Origin: Thermotoga neapolitana DSM 4359
GTDB taxonomy: Bacteria > Thermotogota > Thermotogae > Thermotogales > Thermotogaceae
Length of the DNA stretch: 64,000 nucleotides
Assembly (NCBI RefSeq): GCF_000018945.1
Contig: NC_011978.1
Span: 1,210,729 to 1,274,728 of the forward strand
Direction: 5' to 3'
Part shown: piece after piece, positions 1 through 7,935 of the stretch
Layout: each line of letters begins with the position of its first letter
Numbering within the stretch: the first letter of the stretch is position 1
Position numbers and translations under genes: made by a program
Notes under the pieces: model-generated
Told to the model about the DNA's origin: nothing
Seen by the model: only the letters and a program-made list of their open reading frames with translations
The model's database searches: none

Positions 1-199
1 CATAGCCTACAACGCCTCTTCTCAGCTTCACAAGGCCCCAGGCGAGGGAGTAGTAGATAAGCATGGGAATGAGGACCCCGCTCAGATCATAGAGCCATCC
101 CGCCACAGCAGGGAGAGAGAAGGCTATTACAGCTGAAAGCAGGAGGTCAAGGTGCTTTGGTCTCCATGAAGTCGGGTCATAGGTTTTCACTCCGGACAT
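1..199 (-). CDS. Membrane protein of unknown function (N-terminal part only)
   Basis: The first 66 codons are in the window; the gene runs off the left edge. It starts with ATG one base after the stop of the Rieske gene upstream, so the two are probably co-transcribed. After a short polar start (MSGVKTYDPTSW) come two hydrophobic stretches, around residues 19-35 and 41-55, which look like membrane spans, then a basic LRRG turn. I do not recognise the family from this fragment. A tightly coupled membrane partner could serve the Rieske protein, but that is inference from adjacency alone. Confidence 0.6.
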   Translation of the reverse strand, partial: MSGVKTYDPTSWRPKHLDLLLSAVIAFSLPAVAGWLYDLSGVLIPMLIYYSLAWGLVKLRRGVVGY

Positions 200-200
200 C

Positions 201-1166
201 TCACTGACCTCCACCAAACAGGAAATCAATCAGTTTCTTTTCCTTATAAAGCCTTTTGCGAAACTCCATTATGGGCAGGTCACCCTGGACGAGGACATCT
301 TTCCTTATGTCCCTCTCCTGGGTCTCCACAACTCTCCTATCCTGGTGGAGGATTATCCTGTTTAAGGGCATGCTTAAACGGGCTATGATGGAATCAACGG
401 GTTTCAATCCCGTCATTTTCACGTAAAAGCGGAGGTATATCATGGTTTTCTGCCTGTCCACGGGAACAAAAAAGGCTACCACTCTCGTACCTTCACTTAT
501 GTGGTTCTGCCAGAGGTTGGGAAATATGAACTCAAGGTAAACCCTCGACTCCTCCCCGCTGAGTTCCTCGGGTCTTTTGACCCTCTGCCCCCTATCGACC
601 TCGTTGAACACGTAAAAAATGAAACTGTCTTCGTCTATCCACTTGACGACGGGGCCGTGGACCAGGGTCCTGTTTCCCCGGCCTATGGTGGTTCTGTGGA
701 CGAAAGGTAGGTGCATGACGTCGAGCTGGTTCTCAACCGCCCTCGGGAACGGGACGTTCCAGAGCTCCCTGAACTCCGCATAAGCGAAGTCCTCATCTAT
801 ATCATCGAAGAACTTTGGCTCCTTCTCTGGCTCTCCTTCTCCGAACCAGAGCCATATTATGTTATTTTTTTCGTAAACCGGGTATGAATTAACCCTAAAT
901 CTATCAGGAACTTTGTAGTTCTTCCCGAGGGCCGGTATAAGCCTCACCCTGCCGTTACCGTCGTACTCAAACCCGTGAAAGGGGCACTGGATTCTATCGT
1001 TTATAACCTTCCCCGCTGAGAGCCTAGCCCTCCGGTGCACGCAGAAGTCTTCCAGGGCGTAGACTTTTCCCAAGCTGTCCCTCCAGAACACCAGGTCTCT
1101 CCCGAGTCGCCTAACTCCAACGGGTTTTCTCCTCACCTCATTCGATGAAAGAACTGCAAACCACAT
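201..1166 (-). CDS. Rieske 2Fe-2S oxygenase-like protein
   Basis: A 321-residue protein with the two parts of a Rieske non-heme iron oxygenase alpha subunit. The N-terminal third has the Rieske cluster ligands CVH and CPFHG (near residues 42-44 and 61-65). The middle has NQLDVMHLPFVH, the Asp/His/His pattern that normally holds the mononuclear iron. Known relatives use O2 to hydroxylate aromatic or chlorophyll-type substrates with a separate reductase; no reductase is nearby. I start at the ATG giving MWFAVLSS, because homologues usually begin there; a GTG three codons upstream is possible. Oddly, the host is expected to be a strict anaerobe and the gene borders an accessory island, so lateral transfer is likely. 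Substrate and electron acceptor are unknown. Confidence 0.8.
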   Translation of the reverse strand: MWFAVLSSNEVRRKPVGVRRLGRDLVFWRDSLGKVYALEDFCVHRRARLSAGKVINDRIQCPFHGFEYDGNGRVRLIPALGKNYKVPDRFRVNSYPVYEKNNIIWLWFGEGEPEKEPKFFDDIDEDFAYAEFRELWNVPFPRAVENQLDVMHLPFVHRTTIGRGNRTLVHGPVVKWIDEDSFIFYVFNEVDRGQRVKRPEELSGEESRVYLEFIFPNLWQNHISEGTRVVAFFVPVDRQKTMIYLRFYVKMTGLKPVDSIIARLSMPLNRIILHQDRRVVETQERDIRKDVLVQGDLPIMEFRKRLYKEKKLIDFLFGGGQ

Positions 1167-1289
1167 TGAAGACACTTCTTGCGGCGGCCCCCCATCGTCC
1201 GTTGTTTGTTTTTTCTTAATGATACCATAGTTTTGGAATTGGAAAAAACGAGAGTGATCTCAGAACGGTCGAATGAGGAGGTGATTGTG

Positions 1290-1592
1290 GTGATCAGAAA
1301 AACTGTGAGAGGAACAGACGGCAGAGAGTACACTTTTGTGGCAAAAGAAGGAACGTTTGAAGAGCTTACAGGGCTTGGTACGACCATCAGAGGGCACATA
1401 CCTGGAACGGACTCTCCTTTCTACGGCGTTTTAGAAGACGGAGAAGAAGGCCTCAGAGCCTGGATTATGACGTTTCGTGTTGTAAACCGTGTTCCCATCG
1501 ACAGTGAGACAGAAGAAGAACTTGTTCGTCTCTTTTTACCACTAGTGGAACGAAGAAGAATAGACCGTTCTATCTTGCTGTACGTTGAATGA
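1290..1592 (+). CDS. Hypothetical 100-residue protein
   Basis: The most likely start is a GTG at 1290, about six bases after a strong ribosome-binding site (GAGGAGGTGA, 1275-1284); starting at 1179 would ignore this site. The product is soluble and acidic, with no signal peptide or membrane span. It begins MIRKTVRGTDGREYTF and has an Arg-rich stretch near the C-terminus (VERRRIDRS). I recognise no domain. It is divergent from the Rieske gene and followed by about 280 bases of AT-rich sequence in which I see no gene. Confidence 0.65.
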   Translation: MIRKTVRGTDGREYTFVAKEGTFEELTGLGTTIRGHIPGTDSPFYGVLEDGEEGLRAWIMTFRVVNRVPIDSETEEELVRLFLPLVERRRIDRSILLYVE

Positions 1593-1875
1593 AGCCAGAT
1601 GGATGTCCGGTCTTTTCTGGGACAACCTCATTTACAGAAAACACATCCCCTCCAGGAAATTGTGATAAATATCTCTTGATGTGTTAACATAAAAACACAA
1701 AGTTGGATCATATGCGAAAAGCTTAGAAATGTTATGAAGATAGAAGTGCCCGAATGATTTCAAACTATCCTATGTTATGATTGAAATAACGCATCTTTTA
1801 AATATGGCAATTTAACTAGGTTCGTTCAATATGTTGCATTTATTGATAAACAATCCGCGAAGTTAACTCTGGCGA

Positions 1876-2312
1876 CTAATTTTTTATTTCAACTTTTGTG
1901 AGGTCCACCATTGGGATAAGTATAGGATGAATTCCCATTTGAGCAGTCGTTGTAGCGATGAAAGAACGGGCTATAACAAGCAAGTTCATCAAACCGTTGT
2001 ACCTGCAGAGATTATCAAATAAATCCTTTTCGCTTTCTTTGAGATCAGCTTCGAAATTACCTTTTATTCTCACATAAATATCATGAACCTGCACGTTTTC
2101 TTGCTTTCCTTCTATGTGAACACCCAAAATAATGCTTCTAAAAAACTGTTGCCCTGTCGAACTATTTCTTTAAATTCTGGTTCGAGTTCGAGTTGGTAAT
2201 CAATAAAATTGCCTTTTACTTCTTTTAACTGAAATCTTGCTTCTTCAATGAAGTAACCCAGCATTCTGAAAAAACTCTTTGAAGGGATAATACTATTTTT
2301 TTGCTTCATCAC
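1876..2312 (-). pseudogene. SecB-like chaperone of a TAC module, frameshifted
   Basis: Two overlapping frames together make one SecB-like protein. The first (2312 to 2112) carries a beta-strand pattern (DYQLELEPEF). The second (to 1876) carries the typical C-terminal helix and tail (ARSFIATTTAQMGIHPILIP), which I recognise from SecB-like chaperones of toxin-antitoxin-chaperone systems. The frames join if the run of six A on the + strand (2140-2145; T6 in the gene) gains one base, so the defect is a single missing base in a homopolymer. In intact TAC systems this chaperone protects the unstable antitoxin. It could be a true mutation, transcriptional slippage, or a base missed in sequencing. 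Confidence 0.72.
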
Positions 2313-2333
2313 GCAGCGACACTCCTTTGAGTT

Positions 2334-2666
2334 TCAAAAGCCATATCTTGGTGATTTATTTTCCTCTTCTTCTGGCAGTAACCCAAGAGATATTTTGATT
2401 TTACCACCAAGTGCAGCGACTATCTTTGCCAGCACCCTAATAGATATGTTTTTCTCTCCTGTTTCAATTTTTGAAACCATAGACTGGGATACTCCAAGCT
2501 TTTTGGCCAGATCTTTCTGGGTCAGGTTGTGCATCTTCCTATAGGCTAGCAGCTGACCTCCTATCTGAGACATCACTTCGATAAAAACTTTTTCCTCTTC
2601 AGAATGATGAAATCCCATTTCTTCGAACAATTCAAAAACATCGGAATACTTTTTGAATTCCTTCAC
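2334..2666 (-). CDS. XRE-family antitoxin (HigA-like) of a TAC module
   Basis: A 110-residue protein with a clear helix-turn-helix of the lambda-repressor/XRE type in the second half (LTQKDLAKKLGVSQSMVSKI), followed by a short acidic tail ending SPRYGF. It lies between a HigB-like toxin and a SecB-like chaperone gene, the order of toxin-antitoxin-chaperone operons such as HigB1-HigA1-SecB(TA) of mycobacteria. In those, the antitoxin tail is a chaperone-addiction segment; the aromatic C-terminus here may play that part (inference). I chose the GTG at 2666, seven bases after AGGAGG; the in-frame GTG at 2675 would have no spacing. It probably represses its own operon. Unlike both neighbours, its frame is intact. 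Confidence 0.82.
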   Translation of the reverse strand: MKEFKKYSDVFELFEEMGFHHSEEEKVFIEVMSQIGGQLLAYRKMHNLTQKDLAKKLGVSQSMVSKIETGEKNISIRVLAKIVAALGGKIKISLGLLPEEEENKSPRYGF

Positions 2667-2690
2667 CTCCGTCACCTCCTCTTAGATCTT

Positions 2691-3031
2691 TCACAATATT
2701 CCCGTGATCTTTTGTAATCTTTTCTTTGCGTTGTTTATAGCTCTGTCATAATCGCTGCTTTCCTTTTCTAAAAAAGCGCAGAGAAAAACTACATAGTTCT
2801 TTTTGGATTTTTCTTTTCCAACCTAAGAGCATATAAATTCACATCACCAATCCCTTTGAGTTTTTCGAAGTAAGGTTGCACTAAGACTTTTTCTCCTTCA
2901 ATGGCCAGAGTATTTATCAGACTTTCATATTTCGATATCAATTTATCCCTTCTTCGTCTTGGAACATACCTTTTTATCAGTTCTTCGAATTCTTTCTGAA
3001 ACTCGTCCAATGTTATTATCTCTTTTTTCAT
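2691..3031 (-). pseudogene. HigB/RelE-like toxin, frameshifted
   Basis: The frame starting at 3031 (MKKEIITLDEFQKEF) has the HigB/RelE-type core ending in GDVNLYALRLEKK, then stops early. The adjacent frame continues seamlessly with KKNYVVFLCAFLEKE, then a helix (DYDRAINNAKKRLQ), and stops at 2691, just before the antitoxin ribosome-binding site. The shift needs one extra base within the A-rich stretch at 2799-2817. Toxins of this family cut mRNA on the ribosome. As sequenced the toxin lacks its last strand and helix and should be inactive. The missing base again lies in homopolymers, as in the chaperone two genes on. Confidence 0.72.
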
Positions 3032-3143
3032 GAACACCGTCCTTTCCCCTATACACCCGTTAGCGGTTATAACCTAAATAAGTCATAATTTTACAAATGG
3101 ACGATTTGTTACAATTCAGTTGACGTGTGGCAGAAAAATCGAA

Positions 3144-4864
3144 TCATCTCATCAGCTGGCTCTTCACAATTTCTCTGTAGAGAGGAGATTTCTTCATGAG
3201 TTCTTCGTGGGTCCCTTCAGCTTCCACCCTTCCATCGTTCAGTACAATGATTCTGCTGGCCTTTTTTATGGTAGAAAGTCTATGAGAGACGATGATCACC
3301 GTCTCGATCTCATTCAGAATTTTTTCAAGGATCTTTTCCTCTGTTTCGCTGTCAACACCAGATGTAACCTCGTCCAGAATCAGAACCTGCGGCTTTCTTA
3401 TCAGGGCCCTTGCAAGGACGATTCTCTGTCTCTGGCCGTCTGAGAGTCTTGTCCCTCTTTCTCCAACAACCGTGTCCATTCCATTTTCCAGTTCCTCAAC
3501 AAAGTCACACTCACACATTTTGAGAACTCTTTCCACTTCCTTTTCCGGGAAATCTTCAAAAAGTGTCACGTTGTTTCTGATCGTTGTATCAAATCAAAGA
3601 GTATATCGTTCGAGCGAATAAGAACGATGTTTCTTCTGAGTGATTGAAGAGAGTACTGTTCGATGGGAACACCGTTTATGAGAATTTCACCCTCTGTGGG
3701 AGACAGTAGCCTGTTGAAAAGAGAAACGAGCGTGCTCTTTCCTGCACCAGATCTTGCCACAATTGCGATCTTATCCCCGGAGTTTATCTCGAAATTCAAA
3801 CCAGTGAGAACAGGTGTTTCATCGTATTTAAAATGCACGTTTTTCAACTGCAGTTTTTCGAACCTTTCAAGATCTATTCCGCTTGCTCTTTCAAAGGGCA
3901 GGGAAAACACTCTTGTAAAATTTTCCCAGTTTGGAACTGTAGAGAAAAACGTCGTCAGACCTGTGAGTGCCATTCTGACGATGTCGTATATCCAGTTCAT
4001 ATAGGATTCAAAAGCCAGAAGCGTTCCAACACTTATCTCACCCTTCCAGAGAAGGTAAACACCGAAGGCAAGGACAATGGTACTCCCGACCCATCTGTTC
4101 ATCTCGATGTTCCTGTTCGAAAGTTCGTTTACCGTGCTGTGGATGATGCTTGCCCTGCTCCACTCTCTGGCACTTGAATCGAGGAAATCTCTGAGAAACA
4201 AAAGGCCAGAAAACTGTTTGAGAACCGGTGTTCCTTCCACCACTTCTCTGGATCTTTTCAAAAATCTCTGGTAGGCTTCCTGATCTCTCTGAGATGTCCT
4301 GATGACCATCTTTTTCAGGATTGAAGTCGATACAAAAAACAGAACGATGCTCGCCAGAACCACAAGGGCAAGTTTCACATTCAGAATGAACAGAAGCGAA
4401 AGAACAACAAGAAAAAATCCCAGATTGAAGAAAAACTGAAGCCTCGCAAGATAAACCCCCGAGGCCACCTTCGGAATATCCCTCATGAAGATCGAAAGAT
4501 AATCACCGGTGTTTTTCGAGTTCAGAAAAGATAGTGGAAGTGTCAGGATTTTCGCATAAACCCCCTTTGATTCCTTAGCCCGTGATGCGTTCAGCAGGTG
4601 TTTCGCAACTGAGAAGTTCAGTCTGTACATGATGAAGGACTGAGACACAAGAACGACAAAATAAAGTATGGAAAACAGAGCGACTTCTTCTACAGAACCC
4701 CTGTAGAACGCACTGTCGATGGTCTTTTTTATGAGAAGTGGAGTGAGAACGTTGGTGGTTAAAAACAGGCTCTCCAGTAACAAGAAGATCGGATAGTACC
4801 TTTTGTATTTCCTCTCGAATTTTTTGATATCGTCTCTGACGTTACTTGCTGAGAAAAATTTCAT
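3144..4864 (-). pseudogene. ABC exporter (membrane plus ATPase domain) broken by a 5-bp duplication
   Basis: A full-length exporter half of about 571 residues if repaired: an N-terminal six-helix membrane domain (residues 20-300), then an ATPase with Walker A ARSGAGKST, signature LSDGQRQR and Walker B VLILDEVTSG. It is a close paralogue of the exporter at 15905-17623. Comparison shows the defect: the intact copy reads TATCAAAGAG, this one TATCAAATCAAAGAG (about 3588), a tandem duplication of five bases. The frame shifts after the ATPase N-terminal third, leaving 432- and 141-residue pieces. It ends the cassette holding the 61-residue peptide, so export there may fail or depend on the paralogue. 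Confidence 0.85.
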
Positions 4865-4870
4865 AGCCTC

Positions 4871-5587
4871 TCAATCCCCCGGAAATGCCTGTATCTCTAA
4901 AATACCTCTCAACACTGCCGCCAAATCTTCCTTTTTTGGAGAAAATTCGAGAACTTTTTCGCCCTTTTTCAAAACGATCACCCTGTCTGCGATCTTTAGA
5001 TCCTCCAGGTCATGACTTGCAAAGATGACGATTCTACCACTCTCTTTGAGTCTTTTCATGATCTCGTGTATCTTCAATCTCGTTCTGAGATCAACTCCAC
5101 TGCACGGCTCATCGAAGATGTATATGCTCGCCTTTTTCATCAGGGCTCTTGCCACATCAACTCTTTTTTTGTACCCGGTGGAAAGTTCCATGTACCTCTT
5201 TTTCCTGCACTCCAGAAGACCCAGTTCCTTCATCACTCTTTCTGTTTCTCTCTTCAGCGTTTTTCCAAGAAGGTCGTTCAACATACCAAAAAACTTCAGA
5301 TTCTCTTCCACACTCAACCTGTAGTAGAAGCTCCTCTCATACCCGGTTGATATGCTGACCTTTTCTACTGCAAAGGAAGGCTTTTCCACGATGTTCACAC
5401 TGTCTATGAGAACCTTCCCTCTGTCAGGAATGAGAAAGGAGGCTATAACCTTCAAAAGCGTCGTCTTTCCAGAACCGTTCTCGCCGAAGACCGCCGTGAT
5501 ACTTCCTTCTTCCGCCTCAAAACTCACTTCCCTTAAAGCCTGTGTTTTCGGAGGGTATTTCTTCCAGACATCGATCACCTCTAGCAC
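4871..5587 (-). CDS. ABC transporter ATP-binding protein
   Basis: A 238-residue ATPase subunit: Walker A GENGSGKTT near residue 36, signature LSTGYKKR, Walker B IYIFDEP followed by a His switch (ASHD). It starts with GTG nine bases after GAGGTG and lies ten bases downstream of its permease (5597-6409). Together they form a drug/peptide-export type (ABC-2) pump. The position behind a radical-SAM gene and a Cys-rich peptide suggests export of, or immunity to, the modified peptide (inference). Seven bases separate it from the broken exporter. Confidence 0.85.
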   Translation of the reverse strand: MLEVIDVWKKYPPKTQALREVSFEAEEGSITAVFGENGSGKTTLLKVIASFLIPDRGKVLIDSVNIVEKPSFAVEKVSISTGYERSFYYRLSVEENLKFFGMLNDLLGKTLKRETERVMKELGLLECRKKRYMELSTGYKKRVDVARALMKKASIYIFDEPCSGVDLRTRLKIHEIMKRLKESGRIVIFASHDLEDLKIADRVIVLKKGEKVLEFSPKKEDLAAVLRGILEIQAFPGD

Positions 5588-5596
5588 GTTTTCACC

Positions 5597-6409
5597 TCAG
5601 TACCAGCTCAGACTTCCTCTCAATCGGGCCTGATTGAAGGATCTTTTGAACGCAACGATTCCCGCTGATATCAATACTGTTCCTGTTGCTGCAAGAAGAA
5701 CCAGTCCTTCCGACACACTGGAAAGGTGTTCGCCTCTCATGAGGACTCTTCGCAAAAGGTCTATGCCATAAGTGCTGGGAATGAGGTACGAAACAGGTCT
5801 TATCCAGTCTGGAAGAATTTCCACGGGAAAGTAGATACCAGAAAACAAGCCACTGAGTGTGGTGTAAAGCCACCCCACAGGATCTCCTCTTTTTGTGACG
5901 AGAACGATGGACGCAGAGAGAAGGCCAATACCCATGAGAGGAAGCATTACAGTGAAAAGAACAACCAGGGCTTCAAGAAAGTTCGGTGTGATATGAACCG
6001 AGAAGAGATAGACCAGTCCCAGAAAAATCAGTGTGATGTTCAGCGTGGTGAAAAAGAAGGAAGACACGAAACTGAAGAGAAAAAGCTGCCAGAGAGGTGT
6101 CTTTGAAAGAAGGATGTACTCGAGAGTTCCCATGCTCTGTTCTCTCTGTATGACACCTTTGAAGGTCATGAGGGCAAGATTCGTGTAAGACATGAAAACA
6201 GAACCAGTGATGAAGTACGCCAGAATGTCACCGCCGTATCGCTCTATCAGGGGAAAGTAGTTCCCCTGTGCGATGAATTTTCCAATGAAACCGAACTGAA
6301 CAATTCCCACAAAACCGGATAGGAGTCCCAAAACGAGCTGTGTTCTGTAAGAAAGCCAGATGAGGATATCTTTTCTAATGAAGTACAACGTTTTGATCAG
6401 AAGTTTCAA
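5597..6409 (-). CDS. ABC-2 type permease
   Basis: About 270 residues with six predicted membrane helices and the GIYFPVEILPDWIRPVSYLI motif typical of ABC-2 permeases before the last helices. I place the start at a TTG (6409), eight bases after the stop of the Cys-rich peptide and next to GGTGAAGG. Longer readings run back through that peptide gene in another frame and give no sensible membrane topology. It pairs with the ATPase at 4871-5587. Its likely role is export of, or self-protection from, the product of the cassette. Confidence 0.8.
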   Translation of the reverse strand: MKLLIKTLYFIRKDILIWLSYRTQLVLGLLSGFVGIVQFGFIGKFIAQGNYFPLIERYGGDILAYFITGSVFMSYTNLALMTFKGVIQREQSMGTLEYILLSKTPLWQLFLFSFVSSFFFTTLNITLIFLGLVYLFSVHITPNFLEALVVLFTVMLPLMGIGLLSASIVLVTKRGDPVGWLYTTLSGLFSGIYFPVEILPDWIRPVSYLIPSTYGIDLLRRVLMRGEHLSSVSEGLVLLAATGTVLISAGIVAFKRSFNQARLRGSLSWY

Positions 6410-6416
6410 ATGACCT

Positions 6417-6602
6417 TCACCACCAGAGGAAAATTCGCTTCCACCATGGAACATGATCACATTCGGTGTTGCAAAGGCCCACACAGTGACTGTTCGTACA
6501 TTCATCACAGTTTCCCACTCTGTCTCCACATCGGTCTTTCAGACTATCGCAGAAACTCAGATAGACCTTTTCATCCACCACTGGATCGTTGAGAAATTCC
6601 AT
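6417..6602 (-). CDS. Candidate RiPP precursor: 61-residue, seven-Cys peptide
   Basis: A small gene starting at ATG 6602 after a strong site (GGAGGAG), overlapping the last 32 bases of the radical-SAM gene and ending eight bases before the permease start. The N-terminal third is leader-like and acidic (MEFLNDPVVDEKVYLSF). The core has seven Cys at residues 18, 25, 32, 35, 40, 44 and 48. The C-terminus is strikingly aromatic (WWKRIFLWW). Position and Cys pattern match substrates of SPASM radical-SAM enzymes, which make Cys thioether links to other residues (ranthipeptide/sactipeptide type). No database match was possible here; the chief doubt is that it overlaps its neighbour. Confidence 0.62.
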   Translation of the reverse strand: MEFLNDPVVDEKVYLSFCDSLKDRCGDRVGNCDECTNSHCVGLCNTECDHVPWWKRIFLWW

Positions 6603-7935
6603 GAACGGCACTCCTCCTTTTGTAATCTGCAACTATCTTTATAAACTCATTTAAATTGTACCTCAACGGGATGCATGTGTGAGGCTTTTTTACCTTTGAG
6701 GATTTCAGGGTTCTATAAACCACCCTGTTGAAAGCACATCCACCCATACAGAAAGGAAGCACAAGGCATCTTCTGCATTCTTCGTCTTCAAGTGGGTCAT
6801 ACGTCAACCACTTCAAATACGATCCAGTGAATTCGACTCCGGTTTCTTTCAAAAAACCTGAACAGTTCTCCATACCAAGTTCTCCCCAACATTTGTACAC
6901 TCTTCCATCCACATCGACCACGAAACTGTTCTTACACATGGCATCACATCTTGCAAAACGTGGTTTTTTGAAATATTCAAAAGGATACTCAGGAATTTTC
7001 TCCCTGATGTACCACCACAGCTTCGTTTCTATCTCCGCAAACTCTTCTGTGTTCAGTGCTGTGTCCTGAAAGCCTGTGGGATTTCCCTCAACGATCTCTA
7101 TGGGCTGGAAATTGAACTCCACTCTCAACTTTTTCTCTGCTATCCTATCGATGAGTTTCTTCACATCTTCAATGTTCTCTCTAGACACGTTCACTCTGAT
7201 CTGAACGAATAAGCCTTTGTTGACAGCACGAAAGATATTTTCGAAAATGGTGCTGAAAGTTGGAGCACCGTTTCTGGCTTTCCTGTACCGATCGTGGTAC
7301 ACCTCTGTACCGTCCAGTGTTATGTCCAGTGCCTTTATTCCTGCTTTCTGAAGATCATCTACCATCTTCTCCGTCAGAAGGTAGCCATTTGTCACGATGA
7401 AGGAATCGTACTTCACACCATATTTTTCGCAGAGTCTTTTCAGTTTGCTGCTCAGATTCACCACTGTTTCTTCCAGAAGCAAAGGTTCTCCCCCGTAGAA
7501 AGTAACGCTCAGCAGGTTTGGTTTTTGGTATTCTAATTTTCTTTCCACATCCAGGAGGAAGTTGCTTTGCACTTTTTCAGAAATGTAGGATCCTGAGGAA
7601 ATATGAATTACCTTCTGATAACAGTAAACGCAATCGAAGTTGCAGGAGTGGGTTAAAACAATTGTGTATCTCAAAAATCTATCACTGTAGCGATACGTGT
7701 TGAAGCGAAATTTCAGAAACTCCAGTTCATCGAAGTTGTCATCAAGCAAAAACATTCCCCGTTTCAACTTTTCAACTTCCGCTTTCGAAAGTTCTGCCGA
7801 GGAAGGATCTTCCAGGGTCTTCAGTACCTTGTTGGTGTTTTTCCTATCTATCCACAGAAGGGCTTGAGAAAGCGTGTTGAACAAAAGTGTGCCATCGCTT
7901 TCATTTATTACCAAATTAAATCTCGAAGGCTTCAT
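6571..7935 (-). CDS. Radical-SAM/SPASM peptide-modifying enzyme (third cassette, second copy)
   Basis: A 454-residue enzyme. A winged-helix-like N-terminal domain of about 95 residues (RiPP recognition type, beginning MKPSRFNLVI) is followed by the radical-SAM core with CNFDCVYC, the CxxxCxxC that binds the SAM-reducing 4Fe-4S cluster, then YGGEP. A C-terminal SPASM domain has many Cys (CDAMCKNS, CRRCLVLPFCMGGC) for auxiliary clusters. Start by homology with the tandem paralogue upstream (MFKPSRYNVI); the genes overlap by 20 bases. The Cys-rich peptide begins inside its 3' end, so enzyme and substrate are probably translationally coupled. Confidence 0.88.
   Translation of the reverse strand: MKPSRFNLVINESDGTLLFNTLSQALLWIDRKNTNKVLKTLEDPSSAELSKAEVEKLKRGMFLLDDNFDELEFLKFRFNTYRYSDRFLRYTIVLTHSCNFDCVYCYQKVIHISSGSYISEKVQSNFLLDVERKLEYQKPNLLSVTFYGGEPLLLEETVVNLSSKLKRLCEKYGVKYDSFIVTNGYLLTEKMVDDLQKAGIKALDITLDGTEVYHDRYRKARNGAPTFSTIFENIFRAVNKGLFVQIRVNVSRENIEDVKKLIDRIAEKKLRVEFNFQPIEIVEGNPTGFQDTALNTEEFAEIETKLWWYIREKIPEYPFEYFKKPRFARCDAMCKNSFVVDVDGRVYKCWGELGMENCSGFLKETGVEFTGSYLKWLTYDPLEDEECRRCLVLPFCMGGCAFNRVVYRTLKSSKVKKPHTCIPLRYNLNEFIKIVADYKRRSAVHGISQRSSGG

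Noticed and set aside
1593..1875. AT-rich stretch with GTTAACATAA-like runs, considered as promoter or repeat
   Set aside because: No convincing -35/-10 pair, gene or repeat seen.
6410..6529. 40-codon extension of the permease (starting METEWETVM)
   Set aside because: It overlaps the Cys-rich peptide in another frame, is polar, and lacks a ribosome-binding site; a TTG next to GGTGAAGG fits better.
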